From Candidatus Fimenecus excrementigallinarum (GTDB lineage Bacteria > Bacillota > Clostridia > Oscillospirales > Acutalibacteraceae), in contig DVMW01000006.1 in NCBI GenBank assembly GCA_018714805.1, positions 1 through 36,572 of the forward strand: DNA of 36,572 nucleotides, read 5' to 3'. The stretch's first letter is position 1. The number at the start of each line of letters is the position of its first letter. Made by a program: the position numbers and the translations under genes. Below are positions 24,796 through 31,893 of the stretch, in pieces. The notes under the pieces are model-generated. The model saw only the letters and a program-made list of their open reading frames with translations, searched no databases and was not told the DNA's origin.

Positions 24796-25917
24796 ATGCT
24801 GCAATTTGAAGAGCTGCGCGGGCAGCTGACTGCCCACAAAAACGCGCTTGACGAGCTAGCCGAGGCGCTGGGTCTTGAAAAGATGAAAGAGGAGATTGCC
24901 GCGCTGGAGGCGAAAGCGGCGAAGGAGGGCTTTTGGGACGACCTCAAGGCCTCGCAGGCCGTGCTCAAGCGCACAAGCACCCTGAAAAACAAGGTGGCCG
25001 CCTACGAAAAGCTGCGCGGCGACTATGACGACGCGCTGGTGATGATTGAGCTTGCCGACGAGGAGGGCGACGAATCGCTGTACGACGAATGCGCCGAAAA
25101 CGTCAGGGCCTTTGAAACGGCGCTCGACGACATGACGCTTTCGACGCTTTTGACCGGCGAATACGACGGCAAAAACGCCATCCTCACCTTCCACGCGGGC
25201 GCGGGCGGCACCGAGGCGCAGGACTGGGCGCAGATGCTGTTCCGAATGTATACCCGCTGGGGCGAGCGCCACGGCTACAAGGTCTCGACGCTCGACTATC
25301 TCGACGGGGACGAGGCGGGTCTAAAATCCGCAAGCATCCTGATCGAAGGCGAAAACGCCTACGGCTACTTGAAAAGTGAAACGGGCATCCACCGCCTGGT
25401 GCGCGTGTCCCCGTTCGATTCCGAGGGACGGCGGCACACGTCGTTCGCCTCCTTAGAGGTCATGCCCGAAATCGACGACACCATCGAGGTGGAAATCGCG
25501 CCCGAGGACATCAAAATGGACGTGTACCGCTCGAGCGGCGCGGGCGGGCAGAAGGTCAACAAGACCTCCTCGGCCGTGCGCCTGACGCACATCCCGACGG
25601 GCATTGTCGTCGCCTGCCAGGTGGAGCGCAGCCAGCACCAGAACCGCGAGGTTGCGATGCGGATGCTCAAGTCGAAGCTCGTTGAAATCAAGGAGCGCGA
25701 GCATCTCGAGAAAATTTCCGACATCAAGGGCGACCAGAAGGAGATTGCCTGGGGCAGCCAGATTCGCTCGTATGTGTTCATGCCGTACCAGATGGTCAAG
25801 GACCACCGCACGAACTATGAGACCGGCAACATCCAGAGCGTCATGGACGGCGACCTGGACGGCTTTATCCACGCCTATCTCAAGATGGAGTCGCAGAAAA
25901 ATTTAGGGCAGGCGTAA
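24796..25917 (+). CDS. prfB: Peptide chain release factor 2, encoded without a frameshift
   Basis: A 373-residue class I release factor. SPF (residues 205-207, in VSPFDSEGRRHTSFAS) is the stop-codon recognition tripeptide of RF2 (UGA/UAA), and GGQ (250-252) is the peptidyl-hydrolysis motif. Most bacterial prfB genes have an in-frame UGA at about codon 26, crossed by +1 frameshifting at CTT TGA C. Here the matching place (24871-24882) reads GGT CTT GAA AAG (Gly26, Leu27, Glu28) in one open frame, so this autoregulation is absent. ATG 24796 follows AAAGGGAAA; the frame is open further upstream, but that part contains the promoter and has no family similarity. Confidence 0.96.
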   Translation: MLQFEELRGQLTAHKNALDELAEALGLEKMKEEIAALEAKAAKEGFWDDLKASQAVLKRTSTLKNKVAAYEKLRGDYDDALVMIELADEEGDESLYDECAENVRAFETALDDMTLSTLLTGEYDGKNAILTFHAGAGGTEAQDWAQMLFRMYTRWGERHGYKVSTLDYLDGDEAGLKSASILIEGENAYGYLKSETGIHRLVRVSPFDSEGRRHTSFASLEVMPEIDDTIEVEIAPEDIKMDVYRSSGAGGQKVNKTSSAVRLTHIPTGIVVACQVERSQHQNREVAMRMLKSKLVEIKEREHLEKISDIKGDQKEIAWGSQIRSYVFMPYQMVKDHRTNYETGNIQSVMDGDLDGFIHAYLKMESQKNLGQA

Positions 25918-25937
25918 CGCCCCAAGAAACGTAAGAG

Positions 25938-25980
25938 GCAAAAAGCAGGGCTTCGGGGAAAACCGGGGCCCTGCTTTTTT
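25938..25980 (+). terminator. Terminator of prfB
   Basis: GCAGGGC pairs with GCCCTGC around a GC-rich loop, flanked by A-run and a T-run ending at 25980. Confidence 0.85.
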
Positions 25981-25992
25981 GCATACCATCTG

Positions 25993-26037
25993 TAAAAAAG
26001 ACAAAGCCGCCCCGCCAAGCGGCGAAACGGCTTTGTC
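25993..26037 (-). terminator. Terminator of the feo operon
   Basis: GACAAAGCCG and CGGCTTTGTC (10-bp stem) with an inner GCCGC-type stem; TTTTTTA follows on the minus strand. Convergent with the prfB terminator. Confidence 0.85.
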
Positions 26038-26054
26038 TCTGTATAAAGGAAATA

Positions 26055-26264
26055 TCAAGAGGCGTGGTCAGAAGAGGGCTGCGGCTTTTCGGACTTGCAG
26101 CTGTGACAGCCCCCGGACATCGGGCAGCTTCCGCAGTTGCAGCCGCAGGCGGATTTTCCCGCCCTGCGCCGGCGGACAAGCGCCCAAACGGCGAGCGCCA
26201 CAACCGCCAGAAGCACAAGGGAGATGAGAATGGTCGCTATGTTTTGTGAAAGAAAGGTCAGCAT
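26055..26264 (-). CDS. FeoB-associated Cys-rich membrane protein
   Basis: A 69-residue protein: one N-terminal membrane helix (residues about 8-29, ATILISLVLLAVVALAVWAL), an Arg cluster (VRRRRAG) that places the tail in the cytosol, then a Cys-rich tail ACGCNCGSCPMSGGCHSC. This is the pattern of the small proteins found behind feoB in Firmicutes. They are thought to assist ferrous iron transport; the mechanism is not established. It lies 25 bases after the feoB stop and is the last gene of the operon. Confidence 0.9.
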   Translation of the reverse strand: MLTFLSQNIATILISLVLLAVVALAVWALVRRRRAGKSACGCNCGSCPMSGGCHSCKSEKPQPSSDHAS

Positions 26265-26289
26265 ACGGCAAGCCTCCTAACGGGTCCCG

Positions 26290-28749
26290 TTATTTTGCGG
26301 CCGACGCCGCCGCGCGCATCTGCGCCTGCTTTTTCTTCATGGGGTCGGGCCTAAACAGGAAGAAGCACAGCACGCCGAGCAGCAAAAACGCCGCGATAGA
26401 GCCGACAACATTGCCCTGCCCGGTAAAGAGGAGGCCGAGCTGGTAGACGATAAGCGACACGACGTAGGCGAACACACACTGGTAGCCGATGGCGAACGCC
26501 GTCCATTTGGCGCTGTTCATTTCGCGCTTAATGGCGCCCATCGCCGCAAAGCACGGCGCGCAAAGCAGGTTGAACACCAGGAACGAATAGGCGGACAGCG
26601 GCGTGAAGGCGGCGCGCAGATTCGCCCAGACCTGCCAGCCGTTTTCGGCAACCTCGTCGAAGCCGCCGAACAGGACGCCGAACGTGCCGACGACGTTTTC
26701 TTTTGCGATAAGCCCCGTAATGGTCGCCACGGCGCTTTGCCAGTTGCCCCAGCCAAGCGGCGCAAACAGCCACGCGATGGCGCTGCCGACGGCGGCAAGC
26801 ACGGAGTTGTTGAGGTCCTCCACCATGCCGAAGTGCCCGTTTTCCATGCCGAACGCCTGCAGGAACCACAAAAGGATGGACGACAGCAAAATGATGGTGC
26901 CGGCCTTTTTGATGAACGACCAGGCGCGTTCCCACATGGAGCGCAGGACGCTGCCGACCGTCGGGAGGTGGTAGGCGGGCAGCTCCATCACAAACGGCGC
27001 AGGCTCGCCCGAGAACATTTTGGTCTTTTTCAGCATGATGCCGGAGAGGACAATCGCCGCCGCGCCGACGAAATAGGCGCTCGGCGACACCCACCACGCG
27101 CCGTCGAACAGCGCGCCGGCAATCAGCGCGATAATGGGCAGCTTCGCGCCGCAGGGGATGAAGGTGGTGGTCATGACGGTCATGCGCCGGTCGCGCTCGT
27201 TTTCAATGGTGCGCGACGCCATAACGCCGGGCACGCCGCAGCCCGTGCCGATAAGCATCGGGATAAAGGATTTGCCCGAAAGGCCGAATTTGCGGAAAAT
27301 GCGGTCCATGACGAACGCCACGCGCGCCATATAGCCGCAGCTTTCCAAGAAAGCCAAAAACAGGAACAGCACAAGCATTTGCGGCACAAAGCCGAGCACC
27401 GCGCCGACGCCGCCGACGATGCCGTCCAAAATAAGCCCCTGCAGCCATTCGGCGCAGTTAACGGCGGTAAGGCCCGCTTCCACAAGCACCGGGATGCCGG
27501 GCACCCAGACGCCGTAGTCCTCGGGGACGGGCTCCTCGGCGGCGGCCGCCTTAAGATAGGCCGGATAGTCCACGGGGATTTCGTCGGTGACGTTCCCCTC
27601 GTCGTCATACAGCACCGCCGTGGCGGTGACCTGCGCGGCCTTTTCCGGGATAAGGACGGTCTCTTCCTCGGTCGACGCCTCGAAGTCGACCGCGCCCGCT
27701 TCGGCGGCGGCCTCCAAGAACGCCTCGACCTCGGCGCTCGGCAGCGCGTACGCCTCGACCGCCTCCTCATAAGCCTTTCCGCCGGTTAAGTGCCAGCCCT
27801 CGCCGAACACCCCGTCGTTCGCCCAGTCGGTCGCCCAGGTCCCGACCGTCGTGACGGACACATAATAGACCAGCACCATGACAATGGCGAAAATGGGCAG
27901 CGCGAGCCAGCGGTTCGTCACGACGCGGTCAATCTTGTCGGACACCGTAAGCTTTTCCCGGTTCTTTTTCCGATAGCAGGTTTTCATCAAAGACCCGATA
28001 TAGACGTACCGCTCGTTGGTGATGATGCTTTCGGCGTCGTCGTCAAGCTCTTTTTCCGCATCCCGGATGTCCGCTTCGATATGCGCGGCGACGCTGTCGG
28101 GCAGCTGCAGCTTTTTTAACACCTTTTCGTCGCGCTCAAAAATCTTTATCGCGTACCAGCGCTGCTGCGCCTCGGGCAGGTCGTGCACGGCCGCCTCCTC
28201 AATGTGCGCGAGCGCGTGCTCGACCGGCCCCGCAAAGGTGTGCGGCGGCGCGGCGGCCTCGCTTTTCGCCGCTTCTACGGCGGCCTCGGCAGCCTCCCAG
28301 ACGCCGGTCCCCTTCAGCGCGGAGATTTCGACGACCGGGCAGGCAAGCGCGCGCGACAGCGCCGCCGTATCGATACGGTCGCCGTTTTTGCGGACGACGT
28401 CCATCATGTTAACCGCCACGACGACCGGGATGCCGAGCTCCTGCAGCTGCGTGGTCAGGTAGAGGTTGCGCTCCAGGTTCGTGCCGTCCACAATGTTGAG
28501 GATGGCGTCGGGCCGTTCGTCCAGAAGGTAGTTGCGCGCGACGACCTCCTCGAGCGTGTAGGGCGACAGCGAATAGATGCCCGGCAGGTCCATAATTTTC
28601 ACGTCGCTGTGCTTTTTAAGCTTCCCCTCTTTTTTCTCGACGGTGACGCCCGGCCAGTTGCCGACGAACTGGTTGGACCCGGTCAGGGCGTTGAACAGCG
28701 TCGTTTTGCCGCTGTTGGGGTTGCCCGCCAGCGCAATGCGAATTTCCAT
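26290..28749 (-). CDS. feoB: Ferrous iron transporter FeoB
   Basis: An 819-residue FeoB. The cytosolic G domain has G1 GNPNSGKTT (9-17), G3 DLPG (54-57) and G4 NMMD (about 114-117), followed by the helical regulatory region. The membrane part carries the two FeoB gate motifs with cysteines, IGTGCGVPGV and FIPCGAKLP, and ends in a Lys/Gln-rich tail. It imports Fe2+ with GTP hydrolysis. Between the first and second membrane segments (residues about 305-420) lies an acidic, Ala/Glu-rich insertion of roughly 115 residues that should face outward, longer than in the enterobacterial protein. AAAGGAAG precedes the ATG. A putative metal-repressor palindrome (28769-28784) lies 20 bases upstream. Confidence 0.96.
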   Translation of the reverse strand: MEIRIALAGNPNSGKTTLFNALTGSNQFVGNWPGVTVEKKEGKLKKHSDVKIMDLPGIYSLSPYTLEEVVARNYLLDERPDAILNIVDGTNLERNLYLTTQLQELGIPVVVAVNMMDVVRKNGDRIDTAALSRALACPVVEISALKGTGVWEAAEAAVEAAKSEAAAPPHTFAGPVEHALAHIEEAAVHDLPEAQQRWYAIKIFERDEKVLKKLQLPDSVAAHIEADIRDAEKELDDDAESIITNERYVYIGSLMKTCYRKKNREKLTVSDKIDRVVTNRWLALPIFAIVMVLVYYVSVTTVGTWATDWANDGVFGEGWHLTGGKAYEEAVEAYALPSAEVEAFLEAAAEAGAVDFEASTEEETVLIPEKAAQVTATAVLYDDEGNVTDEIPVDYPAYLKAAAAEEPVPEDYGVWVPGIPVLVEAGLTAVNCAEWLQGLILDGIVGGVGAVLGFVPQMLVLFLFLAFLESCGYMARVAFVMDRIFRKFGLSGKSFIPMLIGTGCGVPGVMASRTIENERDRRMTVMTTTFIPCGAKLPIIALIAGALFDGAWWVSPSAYFVGAAAIVLSGIMLKKTKMFSGEPAPFVMELPAYHLPTVGSVLRSMWERAWSFIKKAGTIILLSSILLWFLQAFGMENGHFGMVEDLNNSVLAAVGSAIAWLFAPLGWGNWQSAVATITGLIAKENVVGTFGVLFGGFDEVAENGWQVWANLRAAFTPLSAYSFLVFNLLCAPCFAAMGAIKREMNSAKWTAFAIGYQCVFAYVVSLIVYQLGLLFTGQGNVVGSIAAFLLLGVLCFFLFRPDPMKKKQAQMRAAASAAK

Positions 28750-28768
28750 AGCGTTCTTCCTTTCATAA

Positions 28769-28784
28769 GTTAGCTTTGGCTAAC
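28769..28784. promoter_or_regulatory. Putative DtxR-family operator before feoB
   Basis: GTTAGC-TTTG-GCTAAC, the same palindrome as at 29318-29333 with a different four-base centre, both inside AAGTTAGC-N4-GCTAACC. On the minus strand it falls between a weak TTTACC and TAACTT at 17-base spacing, so an internal feoB promoter under the same control is possible. Confidence 0.7.
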
Positions 28785-28818
28785 CGTTCGGTAAAAAAAT
28801 TTTTCTCCCGGGGGGGCG

Positions 28819-29040
28819 TTATTCGACCTCGACCGTTTCCGCGTCGCCCTTGCGGATGGACAGCTCGTAGCCGCGCACGGTAAGCTCAATCGGGTCGCCC
28901 AGCGGCGCAACCTTGCGCACGTGGACCTCGACGCCCTTTGTAAGCCCCATGTCCATAATGCGGCGCTTAACCGCGCCCTCGCCGTGGAGCCGCACGACGC
29001 GGCAATTCCCGCCCACAGGCACTTCGCGCAATGTTTTCAT
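28819..29040 (-). CDS. feoA: FeoA family protein (proximal to feoB)
   Basis: A 73-residue SH3-like FeoA domain: VVRLHGEGAVKRRIMDMGLTKG, then VHVRKVAPLGDPIELTVRGYELSIRK. FeoA proteins bind FeoB and support Fe2+ uptake. The start is taken at ATG 29040, with AAAGGGGAA nine bases upstream. An open frame runs further upstream but overlaps the first feoA in another frame. It is the second of two tandem feoA genes, 28 bases from the first; the two copies differ clearly in sequence, so they may not be interchangeable. Confidence 0.92.
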   Translation of the reverse strand: MKTLREVPVGGNCRVVRLHGEGAVKRRIMDMGLTKGVEVHVRKVAPLGDPIELTVRGYELSIRKGDAETVEVE

Positions 29041-29068
29041 ACAAATTTCCCCTTTCGGTAAAGTTCGG

Positions 29069-29281
29069 TCAAACGAAAATGCGGTCCGCCATTTCGCGGC
29101 TGACGGCGATGCGGCAGCCCTTGACGCTGACAATCACATTCCCGCCGTTCGTGCTGACGACCGTGACCGCCGTACCCGGCACAAGCCCCATGTCGCCCAA
29201 ATGCCGCCTGACTTCGTCGCTGCCGCCGACCCGGCGAATCACCGCCTCTTCCCCGTTTGCCGAAAAACGCAGCGGTAGCAT
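29069..29281 (-). CDS. feoA: FeoA family protein (first gene of the feo operon)
   Basis: A 70-residue FeoA domain: EEAVIRRVGGSDEVRRHLGDMGLVPGTAVTVV, given here as two parts (EEAVIRRVGGSDEV and RRHLGDMGLVPG), then GGNVIVSVKGCRIAVSREMADRI. ATG 29281 follows AAAGGAG at six bases. It is nearest the promoter (29341-29369) and operator (29318-29333). Role as for other FeoA proteins: a cytosolic partner of FeoB. Confidence 0.92.
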   Translation of the reverse strand: MLPLRFSANGEEAVIRRVGGSDEVRRHLGDMGLVPGTAVTVVSTNGGNVIVSVKGCRIAVSREMADRIFV

Positions 29282-29317
29282 GGCGTTCTCCTTTCCCGGC
29301 TGCCGGTTTCCTTGCAA

Positions 29318-29333
29318 GTTAGCAGCCGCTAAC
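29318..29333. promoter_or_regulatory. Putative DtxR-family operator at the feo promoter
   Basis: GTTAGC-AGCC-GCTAAC, starting just downstream of the feo -10 box, where a bound repressor would block initiation. It resembles the GTTAG/CTAAC half sites of DtxR/IdeR boxes. The adjacent divergent gene encodes a DtxR/MntR-family regulator. Confidence 0.8.
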
Positions 29334-29340
29334 CACTAAT

Positions 29341-29369
29341 AGAATACGAGTCCGCCGGGCATTTGTCAA
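29341..29369 (-). promoter_or_regulatory. Promoter of the feo operon
   Basis: On the minus strand TTGACA (29364-29369) and TATTCT (29341-29346) with a 17-base spacer; transcription would start at the edge of the operator. Confidence 0.8.
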
Positions 29370-29454
29370 GAGCTGTTTCTAAAAATTCCCGGTTTCGGCG
29401 AAATATACAAATTCTTTTTGAATTTTCGTACAGATTGTCCCCGCCGCCGCTTTG

Positions 29455-29483
29455 TTGCGTTTTGGCGGCGAATGTGCTACACT
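29455..29483 (+). promoter_or_regulatory. Promoter of the DtxR/MntR-family regulator
   Basis: TTGCGT (29455-29460) and TACACT (29478-29483) with a 17-base spacer. No GTTAGC palindrome overlaps it, so autoregulation is not evident. Confidence 0.65.
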
Positions 29484-29516
29484 AAGCTGACAGAAAAAAG
29501 CAAAGGAGGCGGCGCC

Positions 29517-29891
29517 ATGCAGCTGCAGGAATCCGGCGAGATGTACCTCGAGACCATCCTGGTGCTTTCGCAAAAAAAGCCGGCTGTGCGGGCTATTGAT
29601 ATTGTGGAATACAGGCAGTTCAGCAAGCCGAGCGTCAGCCGCGCGCTGGGGCTTTTGAAGGCCGGCGGCTTCGTCACCGTGGAGGAAAACGGGCATATCC
29701 GCCTGACCGAAACGGGCCGCGCCGTCGCCGAAAAAATTTACACCCGCCACACGGTGCTGACCAAAGTCCTCACGTCGCTGGGCGTGCCGGAGGCGGTCGC
29801 CGCCGCGGACGCGTGCAAAATGGAGCACGTCATCAGCGACGAAACCTTTGAAGCCTTGCAGACGCACATCCGCGAGCACACCGCAGATTAA
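29517..29891 (+). CDS. DtxR/MntR-family metal-responsive repressor, short form
   Basis: A 124-residue regulator. The N-terminal winged helix includes YLETILVLSQ, IDIVEYRQFSKPSVSRALGLL (recognition helix around SKPSVSRAL) and the wing FVTVEENGHIRLTETG. The dimerisation part follows with metal-ligand candidates: HTVLTKVLTSLGV, ADACKMEHVISDETFEAL (Cys, Glu and His of the DtxR metal sites). It lacks the SH3-like third domain of IdeR/DtxR and so is MntR-sized. AAAGGAGG lies seven bases before ATG 29517. Divergent from the feo operon, with palindromes of the DtxR type there; I infer it represses feo when Fe2+ is plentiful. Confidence 0.9.
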   Translation: MQLQESGEMYLETILVLSQKKPAVRAIDIVEYRQFSKPSVSRALGLLKAGGFVTVEENGHIRLTETGRAVAEKIYTRHTVLTKVLTSLGVPEAVAAADACKMEHVISDETFEALQTHIREHTAD

Positions 29892-29906
29892 GCTGCCCCA
29901 TGCAAA

Positions 29907-29939
29907 AGACGCGCACCCGGTTTTGCCGGATGCGCGTCT
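29907..29939. repeat. 33-bp terminator hairpin, left copy
   Basis: Identical to 30216-30248. A 14-position stem with one mismatch and a TTTTG loop. AAAA precedes it but no T-run follows on the plus strand; on the minus strand it is followed by TTTT, so it can stop only minus-strand transcripts. Confidence 0.9.
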
Positions 29940-30215
29940 CGGATTGTCAAAAAACGAACCTATATTCGCCATTTGCACGGCGAGCTTTTTAAGCGGCGCT
30001 CCTGCGGCGCTTCGGGGAACCCCCTGCGAGGGTTCCCCGCCGAAAAACATCCCGCCGGGATGTTTTTCGCCCCTCCTGCGCTTTGAGAAGGCAGGGAAGT
30101 TTCGCGTCCTGCGGGACGCGACGGGGGCGCCGCCCCTCGACCCCGCCGCCTTTTGAAAAAGGCGGGCGAAAACTTTTGCAGTCCGTTATATGCAAGAGGT
30201 TTTCTTTCCAAACGC
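29940..30215. repeat. Hairpin-cluster element between two terminator copies
   Basis: 276 bases without a gene, packed with palindromes: a 9-bp stem GGGGAACCC/GGGTTCCCC (30014-30038), a 13-bp perfect stem (30041-30053 with 30057-30069, apex GCC), CGCGTCC/GGACGCG (30103-30120) and CCGCCTTTT-GAAAAAGGCGG near 30146-30165. Outer sequences AAGTTTCGC and GCGAAAACTT (about 30098-30176) could close a larger fold. It looks like a small non-coding dispersed repeat (REP/MITE-like) inserted into a terminator; transcripts from both neighbouring genes would cross it. Confidence 0.65.
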
Positions 30216-30248
30216 AGACGCGCACCCGGTTTTGCCGGATGCGCGTCT
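30216..30248. terminator. 33-bp terminator hairpin, right copy
   Basis: Exact copy of 29907-29939. TTTTTATT follows on the plus strand (overlapping the capG stop codon), so it can end plus-strand transcripts from the repressor gene. No A-run precedes it, so it lacks a U-tract for capG. Confidence 0.85.
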
Positions 30249-30250
30249 TT

Positions 30251-31381
30251 TTATTCGCCCTTGCGCCAGGTCGTGAGGTTCACGATTTTCGCATAGCTTT
30301 GAATGATTTTACAGACCTTGACCGAAACGTTCGTGTCGGCGTAGTCCTCCGCCATCACGGTTTCCTCGCCGTTTTCATACATGGCGACGGCCAAATCCAT
30401 CGCCTGCTTCACGTCCTCGCCGCGGATGCCGCCGACGACGACCGTGCCCTTGTCGAGCACCTCGGGGCGCTCGGTCGAGGTGCGCACAAGCACCGCCGGG
30501 AAGCCGAGCATGGCGGATTCCTCCGACAGCGTCCCGCTGTCCGACAGCACGCAGTAGGCGTTCTTCTGCAGCTTGTTGTAGTCCAAAAAGCCGAACGGCT
30601 TGAGGCTCTGCACCAGCGGGTGGAAGCAAAAGCCGCGCTTTTCAATCCGGCTGCGCGAGCGCGGGTGCGTGGAATAGATAATGGGCATCCGGTACTGCTC
30701 GGCAATCTCGTTGACCGCGTTCATCAGCGACAGGAAATGCGCCTCGTTGTCGATGTTCTCCTCGCGGTGCGCGGACAGGAGGATGTATTTGCGCGGCGTC
30801 AGGCCCAGCGTCTCCAGGACGCGGCTCTGCTCAATTTTTTCGGCGTGGTCGCGCAGCACCTCGCGCATGGGCGAGCCCGTCACGAACACCGTTTTGCCGT
30901 CTATCCCCTCGTTCAGGAGATAGCGCCGGCTGTGCTCGGTGTAGGGCAGGTTGATGTCGGAAATATGGTCGACGATGGTGCGGTTGGTCATCTCCGGCAC
31001 GTTCCAGTCCCAGCAGCGGTTGCCCGCCTCCATGTGGAAAATCGGAATTTTCAGGCGCTTTGCGGAAATCGCGGACAGCGCGGAATTCGTGTCGCCCAGG
31101 ATAAGCAGCGCGTCCGGCCGTTCCTTTTCGAGCACCTCGTAGGATTTGGCGAGGATGTTGCCCATCGTTTCGCCGAGCGTTTTCCCGACGCTGTCGAGGT
31201 AATAGTCCGGCGCGCGCAGGCCCAGGTCCTCAAAGAACACCTCGTTGAGCGTGTAATCCCAGTTCTGCCCCGTATGCACAAGGATATGGTTGAAATATTT
31301 GTCCGCACAGCGGATAACCGCCGACAGACGGATAATCTCCGGACGCGTGCCGAGGATGGTCATCAATTTCAGCTTGGACAT
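30251..31381 (-). CDS. capG: UDP-N-acetyl-L-fucosamine synthase (2-epimerase) CapG/FnlC type
   Basis: A 376-residue member of the UDP-GlcNAc 2-epimerase (WecB) family: GTRPEIIRLSAVI, HTGQNWDYTLN, HMEAGNRCWDWNVPEMTNR, and SDSGTLSEESAMLGFPAVLVR. The WDWNVPEMTNR form of the MEAG loop and the neighbours CapE and CapF point to the C2 epimerase that turns UDP-N-acetyl-L-pneumosamine (2-acetamido-2,6-dideoxy-L-talose form) into UDP-L-FucNAc. ATG 31381 has GGAGG seven bases upstream; a longer in-frame reading crosses the VanZ gene and has no site. It overlaps the VanZ gene by 13 bases. Cytosolic. Confidence 0.9.
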   Translation of the reverse strand: MSKLKLMTILGTRPEIIRLSAVIRCADKYFNHILVHTGQNWDYTLNEVFFEDLGLRAPDYYLDSVGKTLGETMGNILAKSYEVLEKERPDALLILGDTNSALSAISAKRLKIPIFHMEAGNRCWDWNVPEMTNRTIVDHISDINLPYTEHSRRYLLNEGIDGKTVFVTGSPMREVLRDHAEKIEQSRVLETLGLTPRKYILLSAHREENIDNEAHFLSLMNAVNEIAEQYRMPIIYSTHPRSRSRIEKRGFCFHPLVQSLKPFGFLDYNKLQKNAYCVLSDSGTLSEESAMLGFPAVLVRTSTERPEVLDKGTVVVGGIRGEDVKQAMDLAVAMYENGEETVMAEDYADTNVSVKVCKIIQSYAKIVNLTTWRKGE

Positions 31382-31890
31382 GGTGGTTCCTCCCCTGTCT
31401 TTTGTAAAGTTTTGCGCCGGCGCAGCCGTCTTGCGCCGAGGGCGGCGCCGTACAGCAGCCACACAAGCGCCGCCGCGCACAGTGCGCCGCAAAAATCCAA
31501 AAGCACGTCCTGCACGCGCGGGCCGCGGCCGGACAGGATTTGGATGGATTCATCCGCAACGGCAACGGCGAGCGCGGCGGACAGCGTATTCCAAAGCGTT
31601 TGCAGCCGCAGCCTTCGGTGCAGCAGCAGAAACAGCGCCGCGAGCTCCGTGCCCAGCGCGAAAAATTCCACGGCGTGCGCCGCCTTGCGGACGGCCTGCA
31701 CAAAGCTGCGCCAGCCCGCCTTGTCCGACGCGAACGTCTGCGCCTGCGGCAGGACCGAAGCGAGCCGGTCGGCCACGTCCGTCGCGCTTTGCGCGGACGC
31801 TTGTGTCGGGAGCGCGGAATTGTAGAAAATGAACGCGGCCGTGCCGAGCGCGAGCGCCAGGCAGATAAGCAAGGCGGCTTTCCGTTTCAT
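31369..31890 (-). CDS. VanZ-like membrane protein
   Basis: A 173-residue protein with an N-terminal helix (ALLICLALALGTAAFIFY), and a VanZ-type core with HAVEFFALGTELAAL, helix, then DESIQILSGRGPRVQDVLLDFCGAL, which holds the family's conserved acidic/Gln residues, and a last helix before an Arg-rich tail. VanZ-like proteins are widespread in Firmicutes; only a few affect glycopeptide susceptibility and most have no known role. It lies three bases after capF and overlaps capG by 13 bases, thus inside the FucNAc operon. Nothing here indicates vancomycin resistance genes. Confidence 0.85.
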   Translation of the reverse strand: MKRKAALLICLALALGTAAFIFYNSALPTQASAQSATDVADRLASVLPQAQTFASDKAGWRSFVQAVRKAAHAVEFFALGTELAALFLLLHRRLRLQTLWNTLSAALAVAVADESIQILSGRGPRVQDVLLDFCGALCAAALVWLLYGAALGARRLRRRKTLQKTGEEPPCPS

Positions 31891-31893
31891 CGC

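Noticed and set aside
31369-31890. Vancomycin resistance from the VanZ-like gene
   Set aside because: No vanA/B, vanH, vanX or vanRS genes are present. The VanZ-like family is broad and mostly unrelated to resistance.
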